46,909 nt of DNA, taken from positions 1 through 46,909 of the forward strand of contig CANGDT010000011.1 in NCBI GenBank assembly GCA_947452755.1, in the 5' to 3' direction. Each line of letters starts with the position of its first letter. Positions within the stretch are counted from its first letter, which is position 1. Shown piece by piece: positions 26,201 to 33,654 of the stretch. The position numbers and the translations under genes were made by a program. This stretch comes from Actinomycetota bacterium. Lineage in GTDB: Bacteria > Actinomycetota > Actinomycetes > S36-B12 > UBA5976. The notes beneath the pieces are model-generated. The model had not been told where the DNA came from, made no database searches, and saw only the letters and a list, made by a program, of their open reading frames with translations.

Positions 26201-27613
26201 CTAGAGCGGAATGTTCCCGTGATTTCCGCGCGCAAATGAACCATCAGAGTTCGCTGCGGCCAACAGTGCGGCCGCAAGAGCTGTACGGGTTTGTTCAGGC
26301 TGAACAATCTCGTCAAGCACGCCAATTTCCATTGCGCGGGGCAGGCCACCGGCAGTGATCTTGTGCTCGTCAGCAAGTTCCTTCTCGACCGCTTCGCGCG
26401 ACTCTGGTTCAACTTCAGCAAGCCGGCGACGATGCAGAATGCGGATTGCGGCAAGTGGACCCATGACAGCAACTTCAGCATCAGGCCAGGCCATGACGTG
26501 TGTTGCGCCGAGACTGCGTGAGTTCATTGCGATGTATGCGCCACCATAGGATTTGCGCGTTACACATGTGATGCGGGGGACAACACACTCAGCAAATGCA
26601 TGCAGAAGCTTTGCGCCACGACGCACAACGCCGTCCCATTCCTGACCAACGCCAGGAAGGTAACCGGGCACATCAACCATCACAATGAGTGGGACACCCA
26701 ATGCGTCACACATACGCACGAAGCGCGCACCCTTTTCGGCTGACGTCGCATCGAGGCACCCACCTAGTCGAAGTGGGTTGTTTGCCACCAGACCAACGGT
26801 ACGACCGCCGAAGCGACCGAGAGTTGTGATCAAGTTTGGTGCCCACCGAGGGTGAAGCTCGATTGCTGAACCTTCATCGAGAACAGCAGAAACAATCGGA
26901 TGGGCGTCATAGGCCCGACTAGCTGATTCAGGAAGAAGCGCACCAAGATCGGTATCTGTAATGCTCGCAGCGTTGAGCATGCCTTGGTTACCCAGCAAGT
27001 CAGTGATGTTGCGAGTATCGAGGATTGCTTGCTCTTCAGTCTCACTCACAACGTGGACAACGCCACTTCGACGGCCATGAGGTTCAGGTCCACCAAGGCG
27101 AAGCATGTCGACATCTTCACCTGTAACCGAACGAACAACTTCAGGACCCGTAACGAACACGCGTCCTTCTGGACCAAGGATGACGATGTCAGTGAGTGCC
27201 GGACCGTATGCGCCACCACCGGCGGCTGGGCCAAGCACAACAGAGATCTGGGGAATTTTTCCCGAAGCTGTAGTCATGATGTGGAAAATATCGCCAAACG
27301 CTTTGAGCGAAGACACACCTTCTTGCAAACGTGCACCACCTGAATGCCAGATGCCCACGATTGGGGTGTTGCGTTCAAGAGCAATCTTGTAGGCATCCAC
27401 AATCACATCGCCTTCAGCGATACCGAGGGCACCACCTTGGAATGATGGGTCGTTAGTGAAAGCAATAACATCGCGACCATTGATTGTGCCGCTTGCCGAA
27501 ACTGCGCCGATACCTTCAACTTGTTCATGGATGTACGAAAGCGAACCAGCATCAAAGAGAGCAGTTAGACGTGCTGGAGCCATTAACTTCTTGTCAACGA
27601 CCGGGGCACTCAT
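26201..27613 (-). CDS. accD: Acyl-CoA carboxylase carboxyltransferase (beta) subunit
   Basis: The 470-residue protein is a fused-type carboxyltransferase subunit (PccB/AccD-like) with an N-terminal crotonase-fold half containing IWHSGGARLQEG and a C-terminal half with VDVPGYLPGVGQEWDG and KSYGGAYIAMNSRSLGA, the two oxyanion-hole regions. Such subunits move the carboxyl group from biotin to acetyl-CoA or propionyl-CoA; by position acetyl-CoA to malonyl-CoA is most likely. The biotin carboxylase/BCCP subunit is not in the window. The start overlaps the fabF stop (TAATG), so it is co-translated as the last gene of the fab operon. Confidence 0.93.
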   Translation of the reverse strand: MSAPVVDKKLMAPARLTALFDAGSLSYIHEQVEGIGAVSASGTINGRDVIAFTNDPSFQGGALGIAEGDVIVDAYKIALERNTPIVGIWHSGGARLQEGVSSLKAFGDIFHIMTTASGKIPQISVVLGPAAGGGAYGPALTDIVILGPEGRVFVTGPEVVRSVTGEDVDMLRLGGPEPHGRRSGVVHVVSETEEQAILDTRNITDLLGNQGMLNAASITDTDLGALLPESASRAYDAHPIVSAVLDEGSAIELHPRWAPNLITTLGRFGGRTVGLVANNPLRLGGCLDATSAEKGARFVRMCDALGVPLIVMVDVPGYLPGVGQEWDGVVRRGAKLLHAFAECVVPRITCVTRKSYGGAYIAMNSRSLGATHVMAWPDAEVAVMGPLAAIRILHRRRLAEVEPESREAVEKELADEHKITAGGLPRAMEIGVLDEIVQPEQTRTALAAALLAAANSDGSFARGNHGNIPL

Positions 27614-28845
27614 TAGTTACTCCTGAATGCAAGAACTACGTCATGGCCACCAAAGCCAAACGAGTTGCTCATTGCTGCAATGTCGCCAGCTGGAAGTTCA
27701 CGTGGCTTGCCCATGACAACATCGACATCAACGCCATCGGCGAGATTCTCAAGGTTGCCAACAGGAGGAACGATACGGTTCTGAATTGCCAAAATGGCAG
27801 CAATGGCAGCCAATGAGCCTGCGCCACCCAGGAGGTGACCAGCTACACCCTTCACTGCAGTTACTGGAGCATGATCTGCGTCAGCGCCAAGTACCTTACG
27901 GATTGCTTTCGCTTCAGCTACGTCACCGGCAGGTGTGCTGGTTGCGTGAGCATTGACATGGAAGATGTCCTTGGTCGACAAACCAGAATCTGCAAGTGCA
28001 CGATTCATGGCCAGCATGACACCGCGACCTTCAGGTTCAGGCTGAGCAATGTGGTGAGCGTCAGCAGCCAAACCTTGACCACCGTAAGTTGCGTAAATGT
28101 GAGCGCCGCGGGCCTTGGCATGATCTTCAGATTCAAGGACAAGAATTGCAGCGCCTTCAGCCATGACGAAACCATCACGGTCACGATCGAATGGGCGAGA
28201 AGCGGCAGCTGGGTTGTCCTCACGTGTTGAAAGTGCGCGCATTGCTGCGAAAGCTGCCAATGTCAATGGGTGAATGCAGCCTTCAGTGCCACCAGCGATG
28301 ACCACGTCAGCGCGGCCAGTGCGAATCATCTCGGCGCCGTAGCCGATTGCTTCTGCACCCGATGCGCATGCTGAAACTGGCGTGTGCACGCCAGCCATTG
28401 CGCCAAATTCCAAACCAACAATTGCGGCTGGACCATTTGGCATCAACATTGGAACGGTCATTGGTGAAACGCGTGATGCACCACGTTCACGAAGAATGTC
28501 GTACTGCTCCATCAACGAGATGGCTCCACCCACACCTGTAGCCACAGCGACACCGAGACGTTCCTGATCAAGATCAGGTGCGCCAGCGTCCTTCCAGGCT
28601 TCACGGGCGGCAATCAACGCAAGCTGTTGCGAGCGGTCCATGCGACGCACTTCATGCTTTTCCAGCACGTCTTCTGGATCGACCTTTGCAGTAGCAGCGA
28701 TGCGGACTGGAAGATCTGCGAACTTTGGATCATTAAGCAGGTGAATACCTGAACGGGCAGCAAGTAATGCTTCCCAAGTTGATGCGACGTCTCCACCCAA
28801 TGGGGTAGTAGCGCCAAGTCCTGTAACGACAACCGTACGGCTCAT
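27613..28845 (-). CDS. fabF: 3-Oxoacyl-ACP synthase II (KAS II)
   Basis: The 410-residue thiolase-fold enzyme elongates acyl-ACP with malonyl-ACP. The Cys-His-His triad is visible: Cys160 (VSACASGAEA), His300 (NAHATSTPAGD) and His337 (KGVAGHLLGG). The glycine-rich C-terminal NSFGFGGHD motif is present. Length is normal for FabF. The nucleophile context is SACASG rather than the commoner TACATG, a mild variation. It lies between acpP and accD on the same strand. Confidence 0.96.
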   Translation of the reverse strand: MSRTVVVTGLGATTPLGGDVASTWEALLAARSGIHLLNDPKFADLPVRIAATAKVDPEDVLEKHEVRRMDRSQQLALIAAREAWKDAGAPDLDQERLGVAVATGVGGAISLMEQYDILRERGASRVSPMTVPMLMPNGPAAIVGLEFGAMAGVHTPVSACASGAEAIGYGAEMIRTGRADVVIAGGTEGCIHPLTLAAFAAMRALSTREDNPAAASRPFDRDRDGFVMAEGAAILVLESEDHAKARGAHIYATYGGQGLAADAHHIAQPEPEGRGVMLAMNRALADSGLSTKDIFHVNAHATSTPAGDVAEAKAIRKVLGADADHAPVTAVKGVAGHLLGGAGSLAAIAAILAIQNRIVPPVGNLENLADGVDVDVVMGKPRELPAGDIAAMSNSFGFGGHDVVLAFRSN

Positions 28846-28907
28846 TGTTGTCGACCTTTCTAGTGGTGGTGTGAGTTCTTGCGGGGCCTTGCCTGGATTG
28901 CCGCGGT

Positions 28908-28932
28908 GGTGGCGAACATGTTGTCCGCCACC
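28908..28932 (-). other. Hairpin in the acpP-fabF intergenic region
   Basis: GGTGGCG (28908-28914) pairs with CGCCACC (28926-28932) across an 11-nt loop. No T run follows on the minus strand, so it is more likely an mRNA-processing or stability element, or an attenuator between acpP and fabF, than an intrinsic terminator. Confidence 0.4.
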
Positions 28933-28953
28933 CCACGACGTTTAGTGATCGAC

Positions 28954-29190
28954 TTACTTGTGTGCTGCGATGTAGTTAACAGCGTCAGCGACAGTATTGA
29001 GGTTCTTGACCTCTGTGTCAGGGATGGTGACGCCGAACTTGTCTTCACATGCCATAACAACTTCAACCATTGACAATGAGTCAACGTCAAGGTCATCAAC
29101 GAAAGACTTGTCCATCTGGACGCTTTCTGCTGGGATGCCTGCAACTTCGTTTACGATCTGGGCTAGGCCCGCGAGGATGTCCTGCGACAT
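28954..29190 (-). CDS. acpP: Acyl carrier protein
   Basis: The 78-residue acidic four-helix protein carries the phosphopantetheine attachment site Ser38 in DLDVDSLSMVE. It shuttles acyl intermediates among FabD, FabH and FabF, whose genes flank it. The ribosome-binding site is strong (AAAGGAGAAGAAGC before the ATG). Two hairpins lie in the leader between fabH and this start, which may help raise ACP output above the other operon products. Confidence 0.97.
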   Translation of the reverse strand: MSQDILAGLAQIVNEVAGIPAESVQMDKSFVDDLDVDSLSMVEVVMACEDKFGVTIPDTEVKNLNTVADAVNYIAAHK

Positions 29191-29214
29191 GCTTCTTCTC
29201 CTTTAACTGGACTT

Positions 29215-29259
29215 CCCGCGGTGCGCGGGTCGTTATTCGTTTGCCGGTCGGCAAACGAA
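29215..29259 (-). promoter_or_regulatory. Tandem hairpins in the fabH-acpP intergenic leader
   Basis: A perfect 11-bp inverted repeat (29236-29246 with 29249-29259, TTCGTTTGCCG/CGGCAAACGAA, 2-nt spacer) is followed in the transcript by a second 6-bp hairpin (29215-29220 with 29224-29229, CCCGCG/CGCGGG). Neither is followed by a T run. They lie within 70 nt upstream of the acpP start. The 11-bp palindrome could also be an operator. Confidence 0.6.
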
Positions 29260-29261
29260 AC

Positions 29262-30254
29262 TTATGGGACGAGCGCTACTTGCCCGGCGAATGCAAGGCC
29301 TGCACCAAAGCCGACCATAAGGAATGGTTGACCCTTTGTGACTTGGCCTGATTCGCGCAGTGCGTGCAGTGCTAGCGGGATGGATGCAGACGATGTGTTT
29401 CCTGCGTGCTGAATGTCGCGCGCGATGACAACAGAATCTTCAAGATCTAGTTTCTTCACGAGTGCATCAGTGATCCGGATGTTGGCTTGGTGGGGGACAA
29501 ATGCAGCGAGTTCGCCTGCCTGTAACCCGGACTTATCGAGGATTTCCTTGCATACATCGCCCATTGACCCGACGGCCCAGCGGAACACTCGTTGGCCTTC
29601 CATGGTCAATAGCGAAGGAACACCTTCACGTCCGGCCGTTACGGTGTCAGGCGACATGATGATGACTTCACGACTCGAGCCATCTGCGCCCCACACAGTT
29701 GGGCTGATGCCTTGTTCGGGTGTTGGCCCGACAACTACTGCGCCAGCGCCGTCAGCAAAGATGAATGCTGTACCGCGATCATCGAAATTCACCACGTCGC
29801 TGAGTTTTTCTGAACCCACTACGAGCACGTTGCGAGCATCGCCCGAGCGCACCAATGCGTCGGCGACGCTAATTGCGTAGCAGAAGCCCGCACACGCAGC
29901 GCCAACATCGAATGCGGAAGCGTTAACCGCTCCAATGTTTGCCGCGATTTCAGCGGATGCAGATGGTGTCTGGTACTTGTGTGTGAACGTCGCAACGATA
30001 ACGGTGTCAATGTCAACAGCGTCTATACCTGCGTCAGCTAGCGCATTGCGTGCAGCAATCGTTCCCATGCTGGCAACATCTTCGTCGGCACCTGCAAAAC
30101 GTCGCTCGATAATTCCCGAGCGTTCACGGATCCACTCATCGCTTGAATCAATTCGCTCAACCAATTCGTCGTTGCGCACGATACGCGCAGGACGGTATAC
30201 ACCGAGACCGAGAAGGCCTGAGTGTGTGTTGGTGTCGGGAGTGTTCAGTGTCAT
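29262..30254 (-). CDS. fabH: 3-Oxoacyl-ACP synthase III (KAS III)
   Basis: The 330-residue enzyme starts fatty acid chains by condensing acyl-CoA with malonyl-ACP. The triad is visible as Cys121 (GAACAGFCYA), His255 (FVPHQANIRI) and Asn285 (QHAGNTSSAS). The length is normal. The ATG overlaps the fabD stop (ATGA), so the two are translationally coupled. Primer specificity, straight or branched, cannot be read here. Confidence 0.96.
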   Translation of the reverse strand: MTLNTPDTNTHSGLLGLGVYRPARIVRNDELVERIDSSDEWIRERSGIIERRFAGADEDVASMGTIAARNALADAGIDAVDIDTVIVATFTHKYQTPSASAEIAANIGAVNASAFDVGAACAGFCYAISVADALVRSGDARNVLVVGSEKLSDVVNFDDRGTAFIFADGAGAVVVGPTPEQGISPTVWGADGSSREVIIMSPDTVTAGREGVPSLLTMEGQRVFRWAVGSMGDVCKEILDKSGLQAGELAAFVPHQANIRITDALVKKLDLEDSVVIARDIQHAGNTSSASIPLALHALRESGQVTKGQPFLMVGFGAGLAFAGQVALVP

Positions 30255-31435
30255 GCGTTGGACTTCGGGTGCAGGCGCAGAAGTGGCTGTCCTGGATTTA
30301 CTGGATCACCATCTGTGACAAGCCATTCAACGATGGTGCCACCGTGAGGAGCTTCAACTGGGTATTCATCGCGAAGAGTGCGGATGGTTGCAACGTTTGT
30401 GGCGCCATCTAGAACTGTTCCTGGTTCTTCGCTGACGTTGAATTCGATGATGCCCTTGAAAGGTGCAACCACGAGACGCCATGTAGGGGAGTCAGTAACT
30501 GGGCTAGGGGTTCCGTGACGAGCGATTAAATCAAGGGCAGCCGGAATGTCATCAGGTGTCTTGAGTGCAAGAGTTTCAACTCCAGGCATGGCGCGTTTTG
30601 CAAGACCAACTAGTGTTCCGGCCGGAGGAAGTTCAATCAGGCCGGTGACACCGAGATCCATCATCGTTTGCATGCATAGATCCCAACGCACAGGGTTGCT
30701 GACCTGAGTGACGAGGCGCTTGAGAATTTCACGGCCGTCATGCACGACAGTTCCATCTGCGTTCGATAGCAGGCGACTGCGAGCATCGTGTGTGGAAATT
30801 GATTTGGCATGCTGGGCCAAAATTCCAACGGCAGGTGCCATGTGTTGTGTGTGGAATGCGCCAGCGACAGTCAATGGGCGAACTCGTGAACCTTCGGGGG
30901 CGTCAGCTTCAAGTGCAGCGAGTTGTTCCATGGTGCCAGCTGCAACGATTTGACCTGAGCCATTTTCGTTTGCGGCGGTCAACCCATGCTGAATCAGTTT
31001 GGCAATGACGACGTCGCGGTCACCGCCGAGAACTGCGGACATTCCAGTTGGTGTTGTTGCAGCGGCTTTTGCCATAGCGAGACCACGTTCACGTACAAAG
31101 ACCATTGCTTGTTCGCCCGAAATGACATTCGCAGCTGCCGCGGCGGTGATTTCGCCAACGCTGTGGCCTGCGCCAACGCCAACCTTTGCGTAGGCCTCAC
31201 CCGGATGTGGGAAGAGGCTCAGAAGGGACACCATGCCCGAAGCAACGATGAGCGGCTGGGCAACAGCGGTGTCCTTGATGGTTTCTTCATCGCTTGTGGT
31301 CCCATGTGCAACTAGGTCGATGCCGGAGACAGTACCGAGCCACCGCATTCGATCTTCAAAATGTGGAAGTTCTAACCACGGAGCAAGAAAACCTGGGACC
31401 TGAGAGCCCTGACCTGGGGCGACAATTGCTAGCAC
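30251..31435 (-). CDS. fabD: Malonyl-CoA:ACP transacylase with extra C-terminal biotinyl/lipoyl-like domain
   Basis: Residues 1-305 are a normal FabD: oxyanion GQGSQ near 8-12, nucleophile Ser92 in GHSVGE, Arg117 (VRERG) and His195 (GAFHTQHM). It loads malonate from CoA onto ACP. Residues about 318-390 form an additional domain that reads like a biotinyl/lipoyl hammerhead: VVAPFKG, a hairpin region with RTLRDEYPVEAPHGGTI, then VTDGDPVNPGQPLLRL. The residue aligned with the modified lysine is Arg355, so it should not be biotinylated or lipoylated. At 394 residues it is about 80 longer than usual FabD (300-320). The start is GTG. The first gene of the fab operon, it lies downstream of fasR. Confidence 0.93.
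   Translation of the reverse strand: MLAIVAPGQGSQVPGFLAPWLELPHFEDRMRWLGTVSGIDLVAHGTTSDEETIKDTAVAQPLIVASGMVSLLSLFPHPGEAYAKVGVGAGHSVGEITAAAAANVISGEQAMVFVRERGLAMAKAAATTPTGMSAVLGGDRDVVIAKLIQHGLTAANENGSGQIVAAGTMEQLAALEADAPEGSRVRPLTVAGAFHTQHMAPAVGILAQHAKSISTHDARSRLLSNADGTVVHDGREILKRLVTQVSNPVRWDLCMQTMMDLGVTGLIELPPAGTLVGLAKRAMPGVETLALKTPDDIPAALDLIARHGTPSPVTDSPTWRLVVAPFKGIIEFNVSEEPGTVLDGATNVATIRTLRDEYPVEAPHGGTIVEWLVTDGDPVNPGQPLLRLHPKSNA
30260..30484 (-). other. Degenerate biotinyl/lipoyl-like domain at the FabD C-terminus
   Basis: Aligned by eye with BCCP/lipoyl domains, the beta-turn that normally reads EAMKM or ETDKA reads RTLRD, with Arg in place of Lys. The following APHGGTI and EGDPVxxGQPL-like segments are well kept, so the fold is probably intact while the modification site is lost. 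Confidence 0.7.
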
Positions 31436-31442
31436 GTGAATA

Positions 31443-31515
31443 CTCTCTCGTATAGGAGTCCCCTAAATAGGGAGATAAATACCTAAATTTGTTGCCTATT
31501 TTTAGTAGGAAACAT
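31443..31515 (-). promoter_or_regulatory. fabD operon promoter/operator region with inverted repeats
   Basis: The 91-bp gap between fasR and fabD is AT-rich and contains CCCTA-AA-TAGGG (31461-31472) and CCTATTTTTAGTAGG (31495-31509), both inverted repeats with CCTA/TAGG half-sites, plus a third CCTAAAT at 31482-31488. This is a reasonable place for FasR or another fatty acid regulator to bind. The assignment is by position and symmetry only. Confidence 0.45.
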
Positions 31516-31526
31516 ACAAAAGTGTA

Positions 31527-32723
31527 CTACTTGCGCTCGAACATGAGTGCAATTCGAAGTGTTAATGAGTCAACTGGATCTGCAGGGTCAAGTCCTGTTA
31601 CCTCTAAGACGCGTTTCAGGCGATAACGAACGGTATTCACGTGGACGAAAAGTACCCGCGCACAGCCTTCGATAGTTGGCTCTGTTTCCAAATATGTGGC
31701 CAACGTGTTCCGCACGTCATCTTTCAATTCAGTGCGAATCTGATTGACGACTGAATCAATGGCCCAGGTGTCGCCGCTGAGTACACGTGCTGCAACCAAA
31801 TTGTCCGCATAAACAACTCGTTCATCGCTGTGCACAAGTGGAAGCGCGCGATAACCAGACAACGCAATCGTCATCGCTTCGGTAGCTTGAGAAAGATTTG
31901 GGGCAATGGGACTTGCAACGATTGTCCCCGGACCAAAGTGACCTGCGAAAGATTTGAGCTCTGCATTGGTGTCCGCAGTTCCACCAGCGCCACCGAGGAC
32001 TGTGATCATGCGATCGCTATGCACTCCCACCATGGCATCTAGGCCCTGTGTTGTTGCCGTTCGTCGAATCTGTTCCATGTGTACTTCCATGGCAACCTGG
32101 CTCGACGGCACGGGACCTACAAGAACGATTATGGAACGCGTGCTGTCCCAACCTGATGCACTCGCACGGGAATTAATAGTTTCAAAATCATCACCAGTAA
32201 TGATGGCATCAAGAACCAAATCTTGAAGTCGAGCATCCCAGGCACCACGTGATTCTGCGGCGCGTGCGTATGCTTCAGCGGCAGCAAATGCGACCTCGCT
32301 GGAATAGCGCAGAAGCGCTTCGCGTAATTGTGTTTGGCGTCCGATGTTGTCGCCTGCAATGAATACAACAGATTCTTCGACAACGAGCAACGTAGTGCGA
32401 ACAAGTTCGACGGTTTGTTGAAGTGTCAGTGCGCGGGCAAGTTCGCGTGGTGCACGAGAAAAAATGTCGCTTGCAGAATCACGACGTTCACCATCGCTCG
32501 TAAACCAATCAACGAAAGTAGTAATACCAAGTTGAGCGAGTTCACTCACAGCGGCACGATCTTGTGCGCGAAGTGCGCGGAACCAAGGCAATGATTCATC
32601 CATACGTGCAGTTGCGGCAGTTGTGAGTTCCCCTGTCAGCCGATGGACGCGTCGAGCCAGCACAGTGCGTTCCGCCGCGATTCGCTCGGGCGTAATTCGG
32701 TGGCCGTGCTCGGAATCTGCCAT
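31527..32723 (-). CDS. fasR: PucR/CdaR-family transcriptional regulator (FasR-like)
   Basis: I choose ATG 32723 (398 residues, MADSEHGHRITPERIAAER) because a longer start would run into the aldo/keto reductase gene. The N-terminal two-thirds is a GGDEF-like regulatory region of PucR proteins; the C-terminus has the PucR helix-turn-helix (TLATYLETEPTIEGCARVLF, then HVNTVRYRLKRVLEVTG). In Streptomyces the homologue in this position activates the fabDHPF operon. Location directly upstream of fabD supports that role. It follows the aldo/keto reductase stop by 4 nt and may be transcribed with aceE. Confidence 0.88.
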   Translation of the reverse strand: MADSEHGHRITPERIAAERTVLARRVHRLTGELTTAATARMDESLPWFRALRAQDRAAVSELAQLGITTFVDWFTSDGERRDSASDIFSRAPRELARALTLQQTVELVRTTLLVVEESVVFIAGDNIGRQTQLREALLRYSSEVAFAAAEAYARAAESRGAWDARLQDLVLDAIITGDDFETINSRASASGWDSTRSIIVLVGPVPSSQVAMEVHMEQIRRTATTQGLDAMVGVHSDRMITVLGGAGGTADTNAELKSFAGHFGPGTIVASPIAPNLSQATEAMTIALSGYRALPLVHSDERVVYADNLVAARVLSGDTWAIDSVVNQIRTELKDDVRNTLATYLETEPTIEGCARVLFVHVNTVRYRLKRVLEVTGLDPADPVDSLTLRIALMFERK

Positions 32724-32727
32724 GAAA

Positions 32728-33654
32728 TTAAAGGGTGTTAATCGCCGAAATGTGTTTAGGAGTGAGCTGTACATCGACTAAAAGGGATGCAAGTTGCTGG
32801 GTCGTTCGTGCACTTGCAATGGGTGCAACGACACCAGGTTGTTCGCGGAGCCACTGCAAAGCGACAGCTGGCATCGGCGCGTTGAGCTCGGTAGCTATTT
32901 CACGGACCTTGTCGACGATTGCCCATCCGCGTTCTGTTGCGTAGTCCTCCATACCGTCCGCGCGCACGCTGTCGACGCTAACGCCAGGCGCGTACTTGCC
33001 AGTGAGGAATCCGGCGGCAAGCGAGAAGTAGGGAACGCATGGAATCTCTTCTTGAATACACAGCTTCATCAAAGCGCCTTCGTATTCGTCGCGAACGATT
33101 GCGTTGTAATTCGGTTGTAGAACGAGGTATTCGTGTATGCCAAGGTCCCGTGAAATTGCAATTGCATCGGACAGGCGCTCTGCTGAATAATTTGAGGCCC
33201 CAATGAATCGTACTTTGCCCTCAGAGATCAATTGCTGGAACGCGGTCAGGGTTTCGGCAAGGGGAGTGCTTGCATCGTCTTCATGTGCGTAATACAGATC
33301 GATGTAATCGGTACCTAAACGCGCAAGTGAATCATTTGCTGCCGCGATGATGTTTGCTGCAGACAATCCTGGACGTGAGGAAAGTTTTGCAACCTTCGTG
33401 GCGATAACCACATCGTCGCGACTCCCACGTGCTGTGAGCCAGCTCCCGATAATGGACTCGGATTCGCCACCGATGTTGCCGTCCTGCCATTCGCTGTACA
33501 TGTCGGCAGTATCAATAAAGTTTCCGCCAGCATCAGTGAAAGCACTCAAGACGTCATGTGATTGCGTTTCAGTGGCACTCCAACCAAAAACGTTCCCACC
33601 AAGGCACAGATTGCTTACTTCAAGGTCGGTGCGACCGAGGGCTACGCGCCTCAT
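32728..33654 (-). CDS. Aldo/keto reductase
   Basis: The 308-residue NADPH-dependent TIM-barrel oxidoreductase has [11 protein letters not shown] (Asp and catalytic Tyr), VVIATKVA (Lys) and DLYYAHEDD (His), the four AKR catalytic positions. A C-terminal cofactor segment [15 protein letters not shown] is present. The substrate is unknown. Its ATG overlaps the aceE stop (ATGA), and fasR starts 4 nt after its stop, so it is embedded between central-carbon and fatty-acid genes, which suggests a related carbonyl substrate but does not prove it. Confidence 0.92.
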   Translation of the reverse strand: MRRVALGRTDLEVSNLCLGGNVFGWSATETQSHDVLSAFTDAGGNFIDTADMYSEWQDGNIGGESESIIGSWLTARGSRDDVVIATKVAKLSSRPGLSAANIIAAANDSLARLGTDYIDLYYAHEDDASTPLAETLTAFQQLISEGKVRFIGASNYSAERLSDAIAISRDLGIHEYLVLQPNYNAIVRDEYEGALMKLCIQEEIPCVPYFSLAAGFLTGKYAPGVSVDSVRADGMEDYATERGWAIVDKVREIATELNAPMPAVALQWLREQPGVVAPIASARTTQQLASLLVDVQLTPKHISAINTL

